A DNA stretch of 64,000 nucleotides from Stenotrophomonas sp. Marseille-Q4652. Lineage in GTDB: Bacteria > Pseudomonadota > Gammaproteobacteria > Xanthomonadales > Xanthomonadaceae. The number at the start of each line of letters is the position of its first letter. The first letter of the stretch is position 1. Position numbers and translations under genes: made by a program. The notes under the pieces are model-generated. The model ran no database searches. It was given only the letters and a program-made list of their open reading frames with translations, and was not told the DNA's origin. The stretch is from NCBI RefSeq assembly GCF_916618915.1, contig NZ_CAKAKE010000001.1:1550001-1614000 (forward strand). Direction: 5' to 3'. This document shows, piece after piece, positions 1-9,798 of this stretch.

Positions 1-279
1 GATGTCGCCGTCCTTCAGGACCTTGGCCTCGCTGGGGATGCCGTGGCAGATGACGTTGTTGACCGAGGTACACACGGTCTTGGGGAACCCGCGGTAACCG
101 ACGTTGGCCGGAATCGCACCCTGCACCTTGGTGATGTGCTCGTAGCAGATGCGGTCCAGCTCTTCGGTGGTGACACCGGGCTTGACGTGGGGGGCAACGA
201 TGTCGAGCACCTCGGCCGCCAGACGGCCGGCAATGCGCATCTTCTCGATTTCTTCCGGGGTTTTAAGATTCACGCTCAT
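1..279 (-). CDS. map: Methionine aminopeptidase type I, N-terminal part (runs off the window)
   Basis: The first 93 residues of type I methionine aminopeptidase, which removes the initiator Met from nascent cytosolic proteins. The reading frame begins [18 protein letters not shown] and contains the conserved stretches [25 protein letters not shown] and ICHGIP, the last including the His of the substrate pocket. The metal ligands lie beyond the window edge. An in-frame ATG three codons upstream (position 288) is an alternative start. It is divergent from rpsB, the arrangement usual in gammaproteobacteria. Confidence 0.93.
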   Translation of the reverse strand, partial: MSVNLKTPEEIEKMRIAGRLAAEVLDIVAPHVKPGVTTEELDRICYEHITKVQGAIPANVGYRGFPKTVCTSVNNVICHGIPSEAKVLKDGDI

Positions 280-346
280 GGGTGCCATTATCACCCATCC
301 GGGCGAGCCTGAACGCGCCCGTTCCCCCTCCCACCGATCCGTCGAT

Positions 347-376
347 TTGCGCCGGCCCGCCGGCCGGGCGTACAAT
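347..376 (+). promoter_or_regulatory. Sigma-70 type promoter for rpsB-tsf
   Basis: TTGCGC (347-352) and TACAAT (371-376) are separated by 18 bp in the map-rpsB gap. Transcription would begin near 383 and give a leader of about 200 nt. The -10 element is good and the -35 moderate. Inferred from sequence only. Confidence 0.55.
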
Positions 377-382
377 CCCGCG

Positions 383-586
383 GCTAGCTGCAGCCCATCC
401 GGGCCAAGGCAACCGTCAACGCCGGACGTCACCGGTGAATCCACACCTTTCGCCCCCCATCCGTGCCGGGGTGCCCCTTGCGGGGTTCGGCCACGGAGGC
501 GTCAGGGAAGCCCAACCCCGGAACCAGCGCCCTTCGCGCACCGCCACCACTTCTCCGGCGGCCGGTTCCCCATCAGGAGTTTTGCA
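383..586 (+). promoter_or_regulatory. Long 5' leader of the rpsB mRNA
   Basis: About 200 nt without a convincing gene lie between the predicted start point and rpsB. In gammaproteobacteria the rpsB leader is a known site of autogenous repression by ribosomal protein S2, so the length fits. I did not verify the conserved fold. The end of the stretch carries the rpsB ribosome binding site CAGGAG at 573-578. Confidence 0.4.
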
Positions 587-1387
587 ATGCCCCAGGTCAC
601 CATGCGTCAGATGCTGGAAGCCGGCGTCCACTTCGGCCACCAGACCCGTTACTGGAACCCCAAGATGGGCCAGTACATCTTCGGCGCCCGCGGCAAGATC
701 CACATCATCAACCTGGAAAAGACCGTTCCGCTGTTCAACGACGCGATGAACTTCATTTCCAGCGTTGCGCAGAAGCGCGGCACCATCCTGTTCCTGGGCA
801 CCAAGCGTTCGGCCCGTGAAGCGATCAAGGAAGAAGCCGAGCGTTGCGGCATGCCGTACATGAACCAGCGTTGGCTGGGCGGCACCCTGACCAACTTCCG
901 CACCGTGAAGCAGTCCGTTTCGCGCCTGAAGGAGCTGGAAGCCGGTGAAACCGACGGCACCTTCGACAAGCTGGTCAAGCACGAAGTGCTGGGTCTGCGC
1001 CGCGAGCGCGACAAGCTGGAAGCCTCGCTGGGTGGCATCAAGGAAATGAGCCGCCTGCCGGACGCCATCTTCGTCATCGACATCGGCCACGAAGACATCG
1101 CCATCAAGGAAGCCAAGAAGCTCGGCATCCCGGTGATCGCCGTGGTTGATACCAACTACAACCCGGAGCTGGTCGACTACGCGATCCCGGGCAACGACGA
1201 CGCCATCCGCGCCGTGCAGCTGTACGCCCGTGCCGCCGCCGACGCCGTGCTGGAAGGCAAGGCTGCTGCCCCGAACGCTGCTTCGGTGCGCGAGGAAGAC
1301 TTTGCTGACGCCGAAGCCGGTGAAGAAGCCAAGCCGGCCCGCCGCGCTCCGGCCAAGAAGGCCGCCAAGAAGGGCGACGAAGCCTGA
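587..1387 (+). CDS. rpsB: 30S ribosomal protein S2
   Basis: Small-subunit ribosomal protein S2, needed for binding of S1 and for translation initiation. The 266-residue product starts [20 protein letters not shown] and carries the family signatures [15 protein letters not shown] and [12 protein letters not shown]. It is about 25 residues longer than E. coli S2 because of an acidic then Lys/Ala-rich C-terminal tail ([13 protein letters not shown]). The ATG at 587 follows CAGGAG. A much longer open frame extends upstream but has no homology before this Met. First gene of the rpsB-tsf unit. Confidence 0.97.
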   Translation: MPQVTMRQMLEAGVHFGHQTRYWNPKMGQYIFGARGKIHIINLEKTVPLFNDAMNFISSVAQKRGTILFLGTKRSAREAIKEEAERCGMPYMNQRWLGGTLTNFRTVKQSVSRLKELEAGETDGTFDKLVKHEVLGLRRERDKLEASLGGIKEMSRLPDAIFVIDIGHEDIAIKEAKKLGIPVIAVVDTNYNPELVDYAIPGNDDAIRAVQLYARAAADAVLEGKAAAPNAASVREEDFADAEAGEEAKPARRAPAKKAAKKGDEA

Positions 1388-1472
1388 TCTGGCATGCGGG
1401 TACGCCAGCCGCACCCGCTCCCCTGCCGCGCTGCCCCTCCGGCACGCGCCACTGACAGGGCCACGTAACAAG

Positions 1473-1493
1473 GGCCGGCAACCATTGCCGGCC
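1473..1493 (+). terminator. Hairpin between rpsB and tsf (attenuator or processing site)
   Basis: A perfect 9-bp stem (1473-1481 with 1485-1493) with a 3-nt loop, followed by a pyrimidine-rich CCCCTTTCT stretch just before the tsf ribosome binding site. It probably adjusts the S2 to EF-Ts ratio by partial termination or RNA processing; that role is inference. Confidence 0.5.
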
Positions 1494-1522
1494 TACCCCT
1501 TTCTATATGCGAGGTAATTCCA

Positions 1523-2407
1523 ATGGCTGAAATCACCGCCTCCCTGGTCAAGGAACTGCGCGAGCGCACCGGCGCCGGCATGATGGAGTGCAAGAAGGCT
1601 CTGTCGGAAACCAACGGCGACATCGACGCAGCGGCTGAAGCCCTGCGCAAGTCCGGCGCCGCCAAGGCCGACAAGAAGGCCGACCGCGTCACCGCCGAAG
1701 GCCGCGTTGGCGTGGCTTCCGAAGGTGGCAAGGCCGTGCTGGTCGAAGTCAACTCGGAAACCGACTTCGTTGCCAACGACGTCAACTTCAAGACCTTCGT
1801 CGACACCGTTGCCAAGGCCGCCCTGGCCTCCGGCGCCGCTGACGTGGAAGCCCTGAAGGCTGCCGCTTTCGGCACCGAAGGCACCGTCGAGGAAGCCCGT
1901 ACCGCCGCGATCCAGAAGCTGGGTGAGAACATCCAGATCCGTCGCCTGGTCAAGGTCGAAGGCAGCAACACCGTCGGTACCTACGTCCACAGCAACGGCA
2001 AGATCGGCGTGCTGGTCGACCTGGCCGGTGGCAGCATCGAGCTGGCCAATGGCCTGGCCATGCACATCGCCGCGATGAACCCGCCGTACAACAAGGCTGC
2101 CGACGTGCCGGCCGAGTTCGTGGCCAAGGAAAAGGAAATCGAACTGGCCAAGATGTCCGAGAAGGACAAGTCCAAGCCGGCCGAAATCCTGGAAAAGATC
2201 ATGGCCGGCAAGACCGCCAAGATCGTCAACGACGTGACCCTGTACGGCCAGTCCTATGTGCTGGACACCGACGGCCGCGCCGTGGAAGCCGTGGTCAAGG
2301 CTGCCGGCGCCGACGTGGTCGGCTTCACCCGCCTGGTCGTGGGCGAAGGCATCGAGAAGGTCCAGGAAGACTACCTGGCCGAAGTCGCCAAGGCGATGCA
2401 GGTCTGA
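1523..2407 (+). CDS. tsf: Elongation factor Ts
   Basis: EF-Ts, the guanine nucleotide exchange factor that regenerates EF-Tu-GTP. It has 294 residues (E. coli 283). The N-terminal UBA-like domain reads [20 protein letters not shown], followed by the conserved core VNSETDFVA. The C-terminal part contains coiled-coil-like charged helices. The start is preceded by GAGGT. It is co-transcribed with rpsB and closed by a strong terminator. Confidence 0.97.
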   Translation: MAEITASLVKELRERTGAGMMECKKALSETNGDIDAAAEALRKSGAAKADKKADRVTAEGRVGVASEGGKAVLVEVNSETDFVANDVNFKTFVDTVAKAALASGAADVEALKAAAFGTEGTVEEARTAAIQKLGENIQIRRLVKVEGSNTVGTYVHSNGKIGVLVDLAGGSIELANGLAMHIAAMNPPYNKAADVPAEFVAKEKEIELAKMSEKDKSKPAEILEKIMAGKTAKIVNDVTLYGQSYVLDTDGRAVEAVVKAAGADVVGFTRLVVGEGIEKVQEDYLAEVAKAMQV

Positions 2408-2430
2408 CCTGTCGCCATCGGTGATTGAAG

Positions 2431-2460
2431 GAAGCCGCGGGCAACCGCGGCTTCTTTTTT
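2431..2460 (+). terminator. Rho-independent terminator after tsf
   Basis: Perfect 10-bp stem (2431-2440 with 2445-2454), GCAA loop, then six T (2455-2460). Confidence 0.92.
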
Positions 2461-2541
2461 ATCCTCCTCCTGCAGGCCGCGACATGGATTCCATGTCGCG
2501 CCCCCGATGTATTCTTGGCTGAACGCACCCGCCGACCGCAC

Positions 2542-4065
2542 ATGTCTCCCGAGCTGATCGACGCCCTGGCCCAGTGCCGCAACCTGCCCTCCCCGCCCGG
2601 CATCGCGATGCGGGTGATCGAGCTTGCGCAGGATCCTGAAGCTGACCTGGCCAGCGCCGCCGAGGTCATCGCCCTGGACATGGCACTGAGCGCGCGCATG
2701 CTGCGCATTGCCAATTCCCCGCTGTACGCCAGTCGCCGCCGGATCAACAACCTCGGCCAGGCGCTGCCCATGCTCGGCCTCAATGCCACCCTGCAGCTGG
2801 CACTGGGCCTGTCCATCAGCCAGTGCCTGCAGCAGCAGGACCCGCGCGGCGGCAACGGCATGGCCGGACAGCTGTGGCGGCGCAGCGTGCTCAACGCGCT
2901 GGCCGCACGCCAACTGGGCCAGGCCTGCGGCGTGCGCCGTACCGAGGAGCTGATGCTGGCCGGCCTGCTGCAGGACATCGGCATCCTCGCCCTGCTCCAG
3001 GTCGAGTCCGAACGCTATCCGCAGTTGCTGGCACAGGCAGACTCCAACGCGGCCCTGGTCCGGCTCGAACGCGAGCAGCTGGGCTTCACCCACGCCGATG
3101 CCGGCGCCGCCGTGGCATCGGAGTGGAACCTGCCGCAGTACTTGGTGGACGCGATCGCCGCCAGCGAATCCACGGAAACACCGGCCGACACCTTCCAGGC
3201 CTGCGTGGCGCTGTCGCGCTGGCTCAGCGATATCTGGTTCGCCGACGATGCCGATGCCGCGCGCGAAACCGCCCTGCGCCAGACCGATGCGCAGCTGCAC
3301 CTGGCCTGCCCGCGCTTTGACGAGGTCATCGCCCAGATCGATGAGCTGCTGCCGGACATCAGCTCGCTGTTCGAGGTACCGATGCTGACCCCGGCCCGGG
3401 TCGCCAACCTGATCGAACATGCACGCGAACTGGCAATGCTGCGCACCCTGCGCGAGCAGCAGGACCTGATGCTCAGCCAGCAGCGCGCCCTGGAGTTGGA
3501 ACAGCGCGCCAGCCGCATGGCCGAACTGGCCCATCGCGATGCGCTGACCGGCGTGCTCAACCGCCGCCAGCTCGAGGTGGTGCTGGACCACGAATTCGCC
3601 CGCGCCAGCCGTGACGATACGCCGCTGTCGCTGGCCTTCATCGACCTGGACGACTTCAAGAAGATCAACGACATGTACGGCCACCTGGTCGGCGACGAGG
3701 TCCTGCGCGCATTCGCCGGGAAGCTGCAGCAGACGCTGCGCGAGGGCGACACCGTGGCCCGTTTCGGAGGCGAGGAGTTCATCGTGCTGATGCCCGGCAC
3801 GCCCGAGGATGTCGCGCTCGACGTGATGCGCCGGCTGCTCGCCACGCTCGCCGCCACGCCCATGCACACGCTGCAGGACGGCACGCTGTTCGTCACCTTC
3901 TCCGCCGGCGTGGCCACCCATGGCGGCTACGAGCGCTTTGCCGACATGCAGGAACTGCTCAAGGCCGCCGACGACGTGGTGTACCGCTCCAAGAACCAGG
4001 GACGCAACCGCGTCATTGCGCGCGGCCCGCAGCGCGAGGCATCCCCAGCCCCGGCAGTTAGCTGA
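2542..4065 (+). CDS. HDOD-domain diguanylate cyclase (HDOD-GGDEF)
   Basis: A soluble signalling protein of 507 residues. An HDOD domain covers roughly residues 10-210 (LPSPPGIAMRVIELAQDP; MLRIANSPLYA). A helical linker leads to a C-terminal GGDEF domain with an intact GGEEF active site at 409-413, and an RxxD inhibitory site (REGD) five residues before it. It should therefore make c-di-GMP with product inhibition. HDOD domains act as output or scaffolding modules; the ligand here is unknown. The ATG at 2542 was chosen because the longer frame begins inside the tsf terminator. It sits alone between tsf and pyrH. Confidence 0.88.
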   Translation: MSPELIDALAQCRNLPSPPGIAMRVIELAQDPEADLASAAEVIALDMALSARMLRIANSPLYASRRRINNLGQALPMLGLNATLQLALGLSISQCLQQQDPRGGNGMAGQLWRRSVLNALAARQLGQACGVRRTEELMLAGLLQDIGILALLQVESERYPQLLAQADSNAALVRLEREQLGFTHADAGAAVASEWNLPQYLVDAIAASESTETPADTFQACVALSRWLSDIWFADDADAARETALRQTDAQLHLACPRFDEVIAQIDELLPDISSLFEVPMLTPARVANLIEHARELAMLRTLREQQDLMLSQQRALELEQRASRMAELAHRDALTGVLNRRQLEVVLDHEFARASRDDTPLSLAFIDLDDFKKINDMYGHLVGDEVLRAFAGKLQQTLREGDTVARFGGEEFIVLMPGTPEDVALDVMRRLLATLAATPMHTLQDGTLFVTFSAGVATHGGYERFADMQELLKAADDVVYRSKNQGRNRVIARGPQREASPAPAVS

Positions 4066-4069
4066 ACGG

Positions 4070-4094
4070 GACCCCCGGAACGATTGCCGGGGTC
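4070..4094 (+). terminator. Hairpin after the HDOD-GGDEF gene
   Basis: GC-rich stem of about 8 bp (4070-4078 with 4087-4094, one bulge) directly after the stop codon. No T tract follows, so termination is uncertain. Confidence 0.3.
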
Positions 4095-4175
4095 GCTGCA
4101 TTGCAGCAAAACACCGCGGCGAGGGGACGCCCCTTCAGCTAGAATTCCCCGCGTTTCCCGTACCCAGAGGCCAAC

Positions 4176-4904
4176 ATGTCCAAACTCACCCACCGCCGCA
4201 TCCTTCTGAAACTTTCCGGGGAGGCGCTGATGGGAGACGAGGACTACGGCATCGACCCCAAGGTCATCCACCGCCTGGCCGCCGAAGTGATGGAGGCGCA
4301 GCAGGCAGGCGCCGAGATCGCGCTGGTCGTCGGTGGCGGCAACATCTTCCGTGGCGCCGGCCTGGCGGCAGGCGGCATGGACCGGGTGACCGGTGACCAC
4401 ATGGGCATGCTGGCCACGGTGATCAACGCGCTGGCCATGCAGGACGCGCTGGAGAAGCTCGGCGGCAAGGCCCGGGTGATGAGCGCGATCAAGATCAACG
4501 ACGTGTGCGAGGACTACATCCGCCGCCGCGCGATCCGCCACCTGGAGAAGGGCCGCCTGGTGATCTTCGCCGCCGGCACCGGCAACCCGTTCTTCACCAC
4601 CGATTCCGGTGCCGCCCTGCGCGCGATCGAGATCGGTGCCGACCTCCTGCTCAAGGCAACCAAGGTCGACGGCATCTACGACAAGGACCCGAACAAGTAC
4701 GCCGACGCGGTGCGCTTTGACTCGCTCACCTATGACGAAGTGATCAACCGCGGCCTGGAAGTGATGGACACCGCCGCCTTCGCCCTGGCCCGCGACAGCA
4801 ACCTGCCGCTGCGCGTGTTCGACATGAGCCAGCCCGGCGAGCTGCTGAAGATCCTCCACGGCGAGCACATCGGCACCTTGGTCCAGGGCCGTACCGGCGC
4901 CTGA
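4176..4904 (+). CDS. pyrH: UMP kinase
   Basis: Phosphorylates UMP to UDP in pyrimidine nucleotide synthesis. The 242-residue protein has the amino-acid-kinase fold signatures [11 protein letters not shown] near the N terminus, [25 protein letters not shown] and [10 protein letters not shown], and matches the bacterial hexameric PyrH length. The start ATG follows AGAGG. It opens the pyrH-frr-uppS-cdsA-dxr-rseP-bamA run. Confidence 0.97.
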   Translation: MSKLTHRRILLKLSGEALMGDEDYGIDPKVIHRLAAEVMEAQQAGAEIALVVGGGNIFRGAGLAAGGMDRVTGDHMGMLATVINALAMQDALEKLGGKARVMSAIKINDVCEDYIRRRAIRHLEKGRLVIFAAGTGNPFFTTDSGAALRAIEIGADLLLKATKVDGIYDKDPNKYADAVRFDSLTYDEVINRGLEVMDTAAFALARDSNLPLRVFDMSQPGELLKILHGEHIGTLVQGRTGA

Positions 4905-4956
4905 CCGCCGCCCGCGAATGCGCCGGCCGGGAGTCCGGCCGATGCACGTCTTCGCC

Positions 4957-4962
4957 TATAAT
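4957..4962 (+). promoter_or_regulatory. Possible -10 box before frr
   Basis: A perfect TATAAT lies 35 bp before the frr start, in the 93-bp gap after pyrH. There is no recognisable -35 at 16-18 bp, so this is only a candidate internal promoter. Confidence 0.35.
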
Positions 4963-4997
4963 CGACCGATTCCCAGTAGCACCCAGGATTTACGGCG

Positions 4998-5552
4998 ATG
5001 ATCAACGACATCAAGCAAGATGCGCAGGCGCGCATGGCCAAGAGCATCGACGCTCTGCGCCAGACCCTCACCTCGATCCGCACCGGCCGCGCCTCGCCGG
5101 CACTGCTGGACCGCGTGACCGTCAACGCCTACGGCAACCCCAGCACGCCCCTCAACCAGGTCGCCTCGGTGTCCAACGCTGACGCGCACTCGCTGCTCGT
5201 GACCCCGTTTGACAAGGGCATGGTCAAGGAGATCGAGAAGGGCCTGTACAACGCCGAGCTGACCCCGAACACCCTGGGCACCACCATCCGCATCAACCTC
5301 CCGCCGCCGACCGAAGAGCGCCGCAAGGAGCTGGTCAAGCAGGTGCAGAAGGAAGGCGAAGGTGCCAAGATCGCCGTGCGCAACATCCGCCAGGACGCCA
5401 ACAAGGAAATCGGCAGGCTGCTGAAGGACAAGTCCATCAGCGAGGACGACAAGAAGCGCGGCGAGGACGATATCCAGAAGATCACCGACAAGGCGATCAA
5501 GGATGTCGACGACGTCGTCAAGCAGAAAGAACAGGAACTGATGGCGGTCTGA
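4998..5552 (+). CDS. frr: Ribosome recycling factor
   Basis: RRF splits the post-termination ribosome together with EF-G. It has 184 residues (E. coli 185), begins MINDIKQDAQARMAKSIDAL and has the conserved RTGRASPALLD and PPPTEERRKELVKQV segments of the three-helix bundle. It is followed four bases later by uppS. Confidence 0.97.
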   Translation: MINDIKQDAQARMAKSIDALRQTLTSIRTGRASPALLDRVTVNAYGNPSTPLNQVASVSNADAHSLLVTPFDKGMVKEIEKGLYNAELTPNTLGTTIRINLPPPTEERRKELVKQVQKEGEGAKIAVRNIRQDANKEIGRLLKDKSISEDDKKRGEDDIQKITDKAIKDVDDVVKQKEQELMAV

Positions 5553-5556
5553 GCCG

Positions 5557-6324
5557 ATGCCGGCAATGACCCAGGGTCCTGCCCCGTCGCTGCCGCGGCA
5601 CCTTGCCATCATCATGGATGGCAATGGCCGCTGGGCGCAGCAACGTCGCCGCCCGCGCCTGATCGGCCACCGTGCCGGGGCGCGTGCGGTCAACCGCACC
5701 ATCGACTTCTGCCTGGAGCGCGGCATCGCCTCGCTCACCCTGTTTGCCTTCTCCAGCGAGAACTGGGGCCGGCCGGCCGAGGAAGTCGAGGGGCTGATGA
5801 AGCTGTTCCTCAACGCGCTCGACCGCGAGGTCGACGAGCTGCACCGGCGCGGCGTGCGCGTGCGTTTCATCGGCGAGCGCGAGCGGTTCTCGGCCGGCAT
5901 CGTCAGCCGCATGCAGCTGGCCGAACAGCGCACTGCCGGCAACACCGCCATGACCCTGAGCATCGCCGCCAGCTACGGTGGTCGCCTGGACATCGTCCAT
6001 GCCACCCGCGAACTGGCCCGCGAGGTCGCCGCCGGCCGCCTGCGGCCGGAGGACATCGACGAAGCGATGATCGGCCAGCGCGTGGCACTGTCCGACCTGC
6101 CGCCGCCGGACCTGTTCATCCGTACCGGTGGCGATATCCGCATCAGCAATTTCCTGCTGTGGCAGCTCGCCTACACCGAGCTGTGGTTCACCGACATCCT
6201 GTGGCCGGACTTCACCGCCGGGGTGCTGCAGCAGGCCCTGGATGATTACGCCCGACGCGAGCGCCGCTTCGGCCTGACCAGCGCCCAGATCGCCGCCGCG
6301 GCGGCCGAGACCCGATCCCCATGA
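5557..6324 (+). CDS. uppS: Undecaprenyl diphosphate synthase (cis-prenyltransferase)
   Basis: Condenses isopentenyl diphosphate units onto farnesyl diphosphate to give the C55 lipid carrier for peptidoglycan and O-antigen. It has 255 residues. The conserved HLAIIMDGNGRWAQ holds the catalytic Asp; further signatures are GHRAGARAV, FAFSSENWGRP and the C-terminal DLFIRTGGDIRISNFLLWQ. A second in-frame ATG three codons in is an alternative start. Its last four bases (ATGA) are the start of cdsA. Confidence 0.96.
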   Translation: MPAMTQGPAPSLPRHLAIIMDGNGRWAQQRRRPRLIGHRAGARAVNRTIDFCLERGIASLTLFAFSSENWGRPAEEVEGLMKLFLNALDREVDELHRRGVRVRFIGERERFSAGIVSRMQLAEQRTAGNTAMTLSIAASYGGRLDIVHATRELAREVAAGRLRPEDIDEAMIGQRVALSDLPPPDLFIRTGGDIRISNFLLWQLAYTELWFTDILWPDFTAGVLQQALDDYARRERRFGLTSAQIAAAAAETRSP

Positions 6325-7142
6325 CCCAGACCCGAGTCATTGCCGCGCTGATCATGGCCCCGGCGGCCATCTGCGCCATCCTCCTGTTGCCCACGCAGTG
6401 GTTGGCCGTCCTGGCTGCGCTGGTCCTTCTGGTCGGACTGTGGGAATGGCTGCGCCTGGCCGATGTCGACGGCCTGCCCCGCACCATCCTGCTGGCGCTG
6501 AACCTGGCACTGATGGTGCTGCTGGTCTGGGCCTCTGCCGGCAGCCTGGTGCTGTTCCAGCTGACCACCCTGGTCGGCGTGGGCGCCTGGCTGCTGTTCC
6601 TGCTGTGGCTGCGCTTCTTCAATTTCGGGGCCGACCCCGACAGCCCGGCCAAGGTGCTCAAACTGGCTGCCGCCACCCTCGCACTGGTTCCGGCCTGGAC
6701 GGCGATGGTGCTGGTCCACGCTGGCGAGAACCACGGCAACCGCTGGCTGCTGACCGCGCTGACGATTGTCTGGGCCGCTGATTCGGGCGCCTATTTCGCC
6801 GGCCGCCGATTCGGCAAGCACAAGCTTGCCCCGCGCGTGAGCCCCAACAAGACCATCGAGGGTCTGGTGGGCGGTCTCGTTGCCGGCCTGCTGGCGGCAC
6901 TGGCCTTCGGCTGGATCGCCGGCGTGCAGCCTGTGCAGATCGGCGGGCTGGTGATCGTCGCCGCGGTAACGGTGCTGGCCTCGGTCGTTGGCGACCTGTT
7001 CGAGAGCATGCTCAAGCGCCATGCCGGCGCCAAGGACTCGGGCACCATCATTCCCGGCCACGGTGGCGTGCTTGACCGCATCGACGGCGTACTCGCCGCC
7101 CTGCCGGTGTTCGCCCTGGGCAAGGAAATCTTCGGCTTCTGA
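6321..7142 (+). CDS. cdsA: Phosphatidate cytidylyltransferase
   Basis: Integral inner-membrane enzyme that makes CDP-diacylglycerol from phosphatidate and CTP for all phospholipid synthesis. It has 273 residues with several hydrophobic segments. The family signature near the C terminus is complete: [32 protein letters not shown], and [20 protein letters not shown] with DRIDG. ATGA overlap with uppS and a 2-bp gap to dxr indicate tight coupling. Confidence 0.96.
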   Translation: MTQTRVIAALIMAPAAICAILLLPTQWLAVLAALVLLVGLWEWLRLADVDGLPRTILLALNLALMVLLVWASAGSLVLFQLTTLVGVGAWLLFLLWLRFFNFGADPDSPAKVLKLAAATLALVPAWTAMVLVHAGENHGNRWLLTALTIVWAADSGAYFAGRRFGKHKLAPRVSPNKTIEGLVGGLVAGLLAALAFGWIAGVQPVQIGGLVIVAAVTVLASVVGDLFESMLKRHAGAKDSGTIIPGHGGVLDRIDGVLAALPVFALGKEIFGF

Positions 7143-7144
7143 CC

Positions 7145-8341
7145 ATGGCTGCAGTGAACTCTCCGCGCCAGGTCGCGGTACTCGGCGCCACCGGCTCCAT
7201 CGGCGCCTCGGCGCTGGACGTGATCGCCCGCCATCCCGGGCAGATGCAGGCCAGCATCCTGGCCGCCGGCCGCGACGTCGACGGCCTGCTCAAGCTGTGC
7301 GTCCGCCACCGCCCGCGCCACGCGGCGATTGCTGACCCGGCTCTCTACCCCGCCCTGCGTGACGGCCTGCGCGATGCCGGACTGCCTACCGGGGCCCACG
7401 CCGGGGCCGAGGCCATCGACGCACTGGCTGCGAGCGATGACTGCGACACCGTGGTCGCCGCCATCGTCGGTGCCGCGGGCCTGTCCTCGACCCTGGCCGC
7501 TGCCCGTGCCGGCAAGCGCCTGCTGCTGGCCAACAAGGAATCACTGGTGCTGGCCGGTGAGCTGCTGACCCGCGAGGCTGCCCGTGCCGGCAGCGAGATC
7601 ATCCCGATCGACAGCGAGCACAACGCGATCTTCCAGTGCCTGCGCTCGCGCGATGCGAGTGAGGGCGCTGGGGTGCGCCGGATCATCCTCACCGCCTCGG
7701 GCGGGCCGTTCCGGGGCCGCAGCCGCGCCGAGCTCGAGGCCGTCACCCCGGCCCAGGCCGTGGCCCACCCGAAGTGGTCGATGGGGCCGAAGATCTCGGT
7801 CGACTCGGCCACCCTGATGAACAAGGGGCTCGAGGTCATCGAGGCGCACCACCTGTTCAACGTGCCCGGCGAGCGCATCGACGTGCTGGTGCATCCGCAG
7901 AGCCTGGTGCACTCGCTGGTCGAGTTCATCGACGGCTCGACCCTGGCCCAGCTGGGCCTGCCGGACATGCGCACCACCCTGGCCGTGGGCCTGGGCTGGC
8001 CACGGCGCATTGAATCGGGCGTGTCCGGGCTGGACCTGCTCACCCAGGGCCGGCTGGATTTCGAAGCCCCCGACCTCGATGCCTTCCCCTGCCTGCGCAT
8101 GGCCTGGCGCGCCATGGAGGCCGGCGGCACCGCTCCGGCGGTGCTGAACGCGGCCAACGAAGTGGCGGTTTCATCGTTTCTTCAGGGCCGCATCGGTTTC
8201 CTGTCGATCCCCGCGCTGGTCGACCATGCCCTCTCCACCCTGCCCTGCGCACGTGCCGATACACTGGAAACCCTGCTGGCCGCCGACGCGCAGGCCCGCC
8301 GGATCACCGAAGACGCCATCGCCCGACTGCCCAATGCCTGA
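7145..8341 (+). CDS. dxr: 1-deoxy-D-xylulose 5-phosphate reductoisomerase
   Basis: Second step of the MEP isoprenoid pathway: NADPH-dependent rearrangement and reduction of DXP to MEP. It has 398 residues. An N-terminal nucleotide-binding motif reads [16 protein letters not shown]. The metal-binding and active-site region [12 protein letters not shown] and the flexible loop [20 protein letters not shown] are intact. It lies upstream of rseP in the same run and supplies precursor for UppS. Confidence 0.97.
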   Translation: MAAVNSPRQVAVLGATGSIGASALDVIARHPGQMQASILAAGRDVDGLLKLCVRHRPRHAAIADPALYPALRDGLRDAGLPTGAHAGAEAIDALAASDDCDTVVAAIVGAAGLSSTLAAARAGKRLLLANKESLVLAGELLTREAARAGSEIIPIDSEHNAIFQCLRSRDASEGAGVRRIILTASGGPFRGRSRAELEAVTPAQAVAHPKWSMGPKISVDSATLMNKGLEVIEAHHLFNVPGERIDVLVHPQSLVHSLVEFIDGSTLAQLGLPDMRTTLAVGLGWPRRIESGVSGLDLLTQGRLDFEAPDLDAFPCLRMAWRAMEAGGTAPAVLNAANEVAVSSFLQGRIGFLSIPALVDHALSTLPCARADTLETLLAADAQARRITEDAIARLPNA

Positions 8342-8367
8342 CCCCGAACCCCAACCGAGCCGCGCAC

Positions 8368-9726
8368 ATGGGTGACTTCATTGGTTCCGTCTGGTGGATG
8401 ATCGTCAGCCTTGGCGTGCTGGTGACGTTCCATGAGTTCGGCCACTACTGGGTAGCACGACGCTGCGGGGTCAAGGTACTGCGCTTCTCGATCGGCTTCG
8501 GCAAGCCGCTGTGGTCACGGCGCAACCGCGAGGGTACCGAGTTCGCCATCGCCGCCATCCCGCTGGGCGGCTACGTCAAGATGCTCGACGAGCGGGAGGG
8601 CACGGTGCATCCGGCCGAGCGCGGCAAGGCCTTCAACCACAAGGGCGTGTGGCAGCGCATCGCCATCGTCGCCGCCGGCCCGATCGCCAACCTGGTGCTG
8701 TGCCTGGCCCTGCTGTGGGCCGTGTTCGTGATCGGCAAGCAGGATTATTCGGCCACCGTGGGCCGTGCCACGGGGCTGGCCGCCTCCGCAGGCTTCGCCC
8801 ATGGCGACCGCCTGCTGTCGGTGGATGGCCGGCAGGTATTCACTTGGGCCGACGCCAGCATGGCGCTGACCACCGCGGCGATGGACCGGCAGGACGCGCG
8901 CGTGGAAGTGCGCGATGCCAACGACAACACCGCAACCCGCACCCTGCCGCTGTCGCAGCTGGAGCCCGGTTTCGACGAACGCCAGGTGCCGGTGCTGGCT
9001 GGTCTGCGCTGGGATTTCTGGATCCAGCCGGCGTTGGTCGGCAAGGTCACCCCGGGCAGTGCGGCCGAGGACCTGCTGCAGCCGGGCGACCGCATCCTCG
9101 CCGTCGATGGCCAGCGTGTGGATGGCGCCGACCAGGTGGCGGCCGAGGTCCAGCGGCTGGGCGACCGGGGTGGCCCGGGCATGATCGAGGTCGAGCGCGG
9201 AGGCGAGCGGCTGGCCCTGGAGTTCGCGCCGAAGGCCAATCCCGACCCTGAACACCCGCAGCGCTGGGTGCTGGGCATTGAGTTCGAGCGCGGACAGGCC
9301 CCGGCCTACGATGCCCGCCGCCAGTACGGCCCGTTGGCCGCGGTGCCGGTGGCGATCCAGGAAACCGCGCGCATGGCCAGCGATTCGCTGGGCATGATGC
9401 GACGCATGCTCACCGGCAATGCCTCGGTACAGAACATTTCCGGGCCGGTCACCATCGCCCGCGTCGCCAACGCCTCGGCCCAGCGCGGCGCGGACTGGTT
9501 CCTGTATTTCCTGGCCCTGCTGTCGCTGAGCCTGTGCATCATCAACCTGCTGCCGATCCCGATCTTGGACGGCGGACACTTGCTGTATTACCTTATCGAG
9601 TTGGTCAAGGGCAGCCCGCTGAGCGAGCGCGCCGTCGCCGCCGGCCAGTACATCGGCCTGGCGTTGCTGGCCGGGCTGATGGGGTTGGCGTTCTACAACG
9701 ACTTACTTGGCCTGTTCCCGCGATGA
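8368..9726 (+). CDS. rseP: Site-2 intramembrane zinc protease RseP
   Basis: Cleaves the anti-sigma factor RseA (and remnant signal peptides) within the inner membrane to release the envelope stress sigma factor. It has 452 residues. The zinc motif HEFGH is at 22-26 in the first transmembrane helix. Two PDZ domains lie in the periplasmic middle (about 115-290). The second metal-site motif NLLPIPILDGG is near 392-402, followed by the last membrane helix. It directly precedes bamA. Confidence 0.96.
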   Translation: MGDFIGSVWWMIVSLGVLVTFHEFGHYWVARRCGVKVLRFSIGFGKPLWSRRNREGTEFAIAAIPLGGYVKMLDEREGTVHPAERGKAFNHKGVWQRIAIVAAGPIANLVLCLALLWAVFVIGKQDYSATVGRATGLAASAGFAHGDRLLSVDGRQVFTWADASMALTTAAMDRQDARVEVRDANDNTATRTLPLSQLEPGFDERQVPVLAGLRWDFWIQPALVGKVTPGSAAEDLLQPGDRILAVDGQRVDGADQVAAEVQRLGDRGGPGMIEVERGGERLALEFAPKANPDPEHPQRWVLGIEFERGQAPAYDARRQYGPLAAVPVAIQETARMASDSLGMMRRMLTGNASVQNISGPVTIARVANASAQRGADWFLYFLALLSLSLCIINLLPIPILDGGHLLYYLIELVKGSPLSERAVAAGQYIGLALLAGLMGLAFYNDLLGLFPR

Positions 9727-9798
9727 ACTTTTACATGCTGTCGCCGTCATAAGCCGGCATCTACCGCACCACCGAAATCGAATCCAACCGGACGTGAC

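Noticed and set aside
4101..4145. TTGCAG and TAGAAT as a pyrH promoter
   Set aside because: The spacing is 33 bp, far from 16-18, and no other -35 fits.
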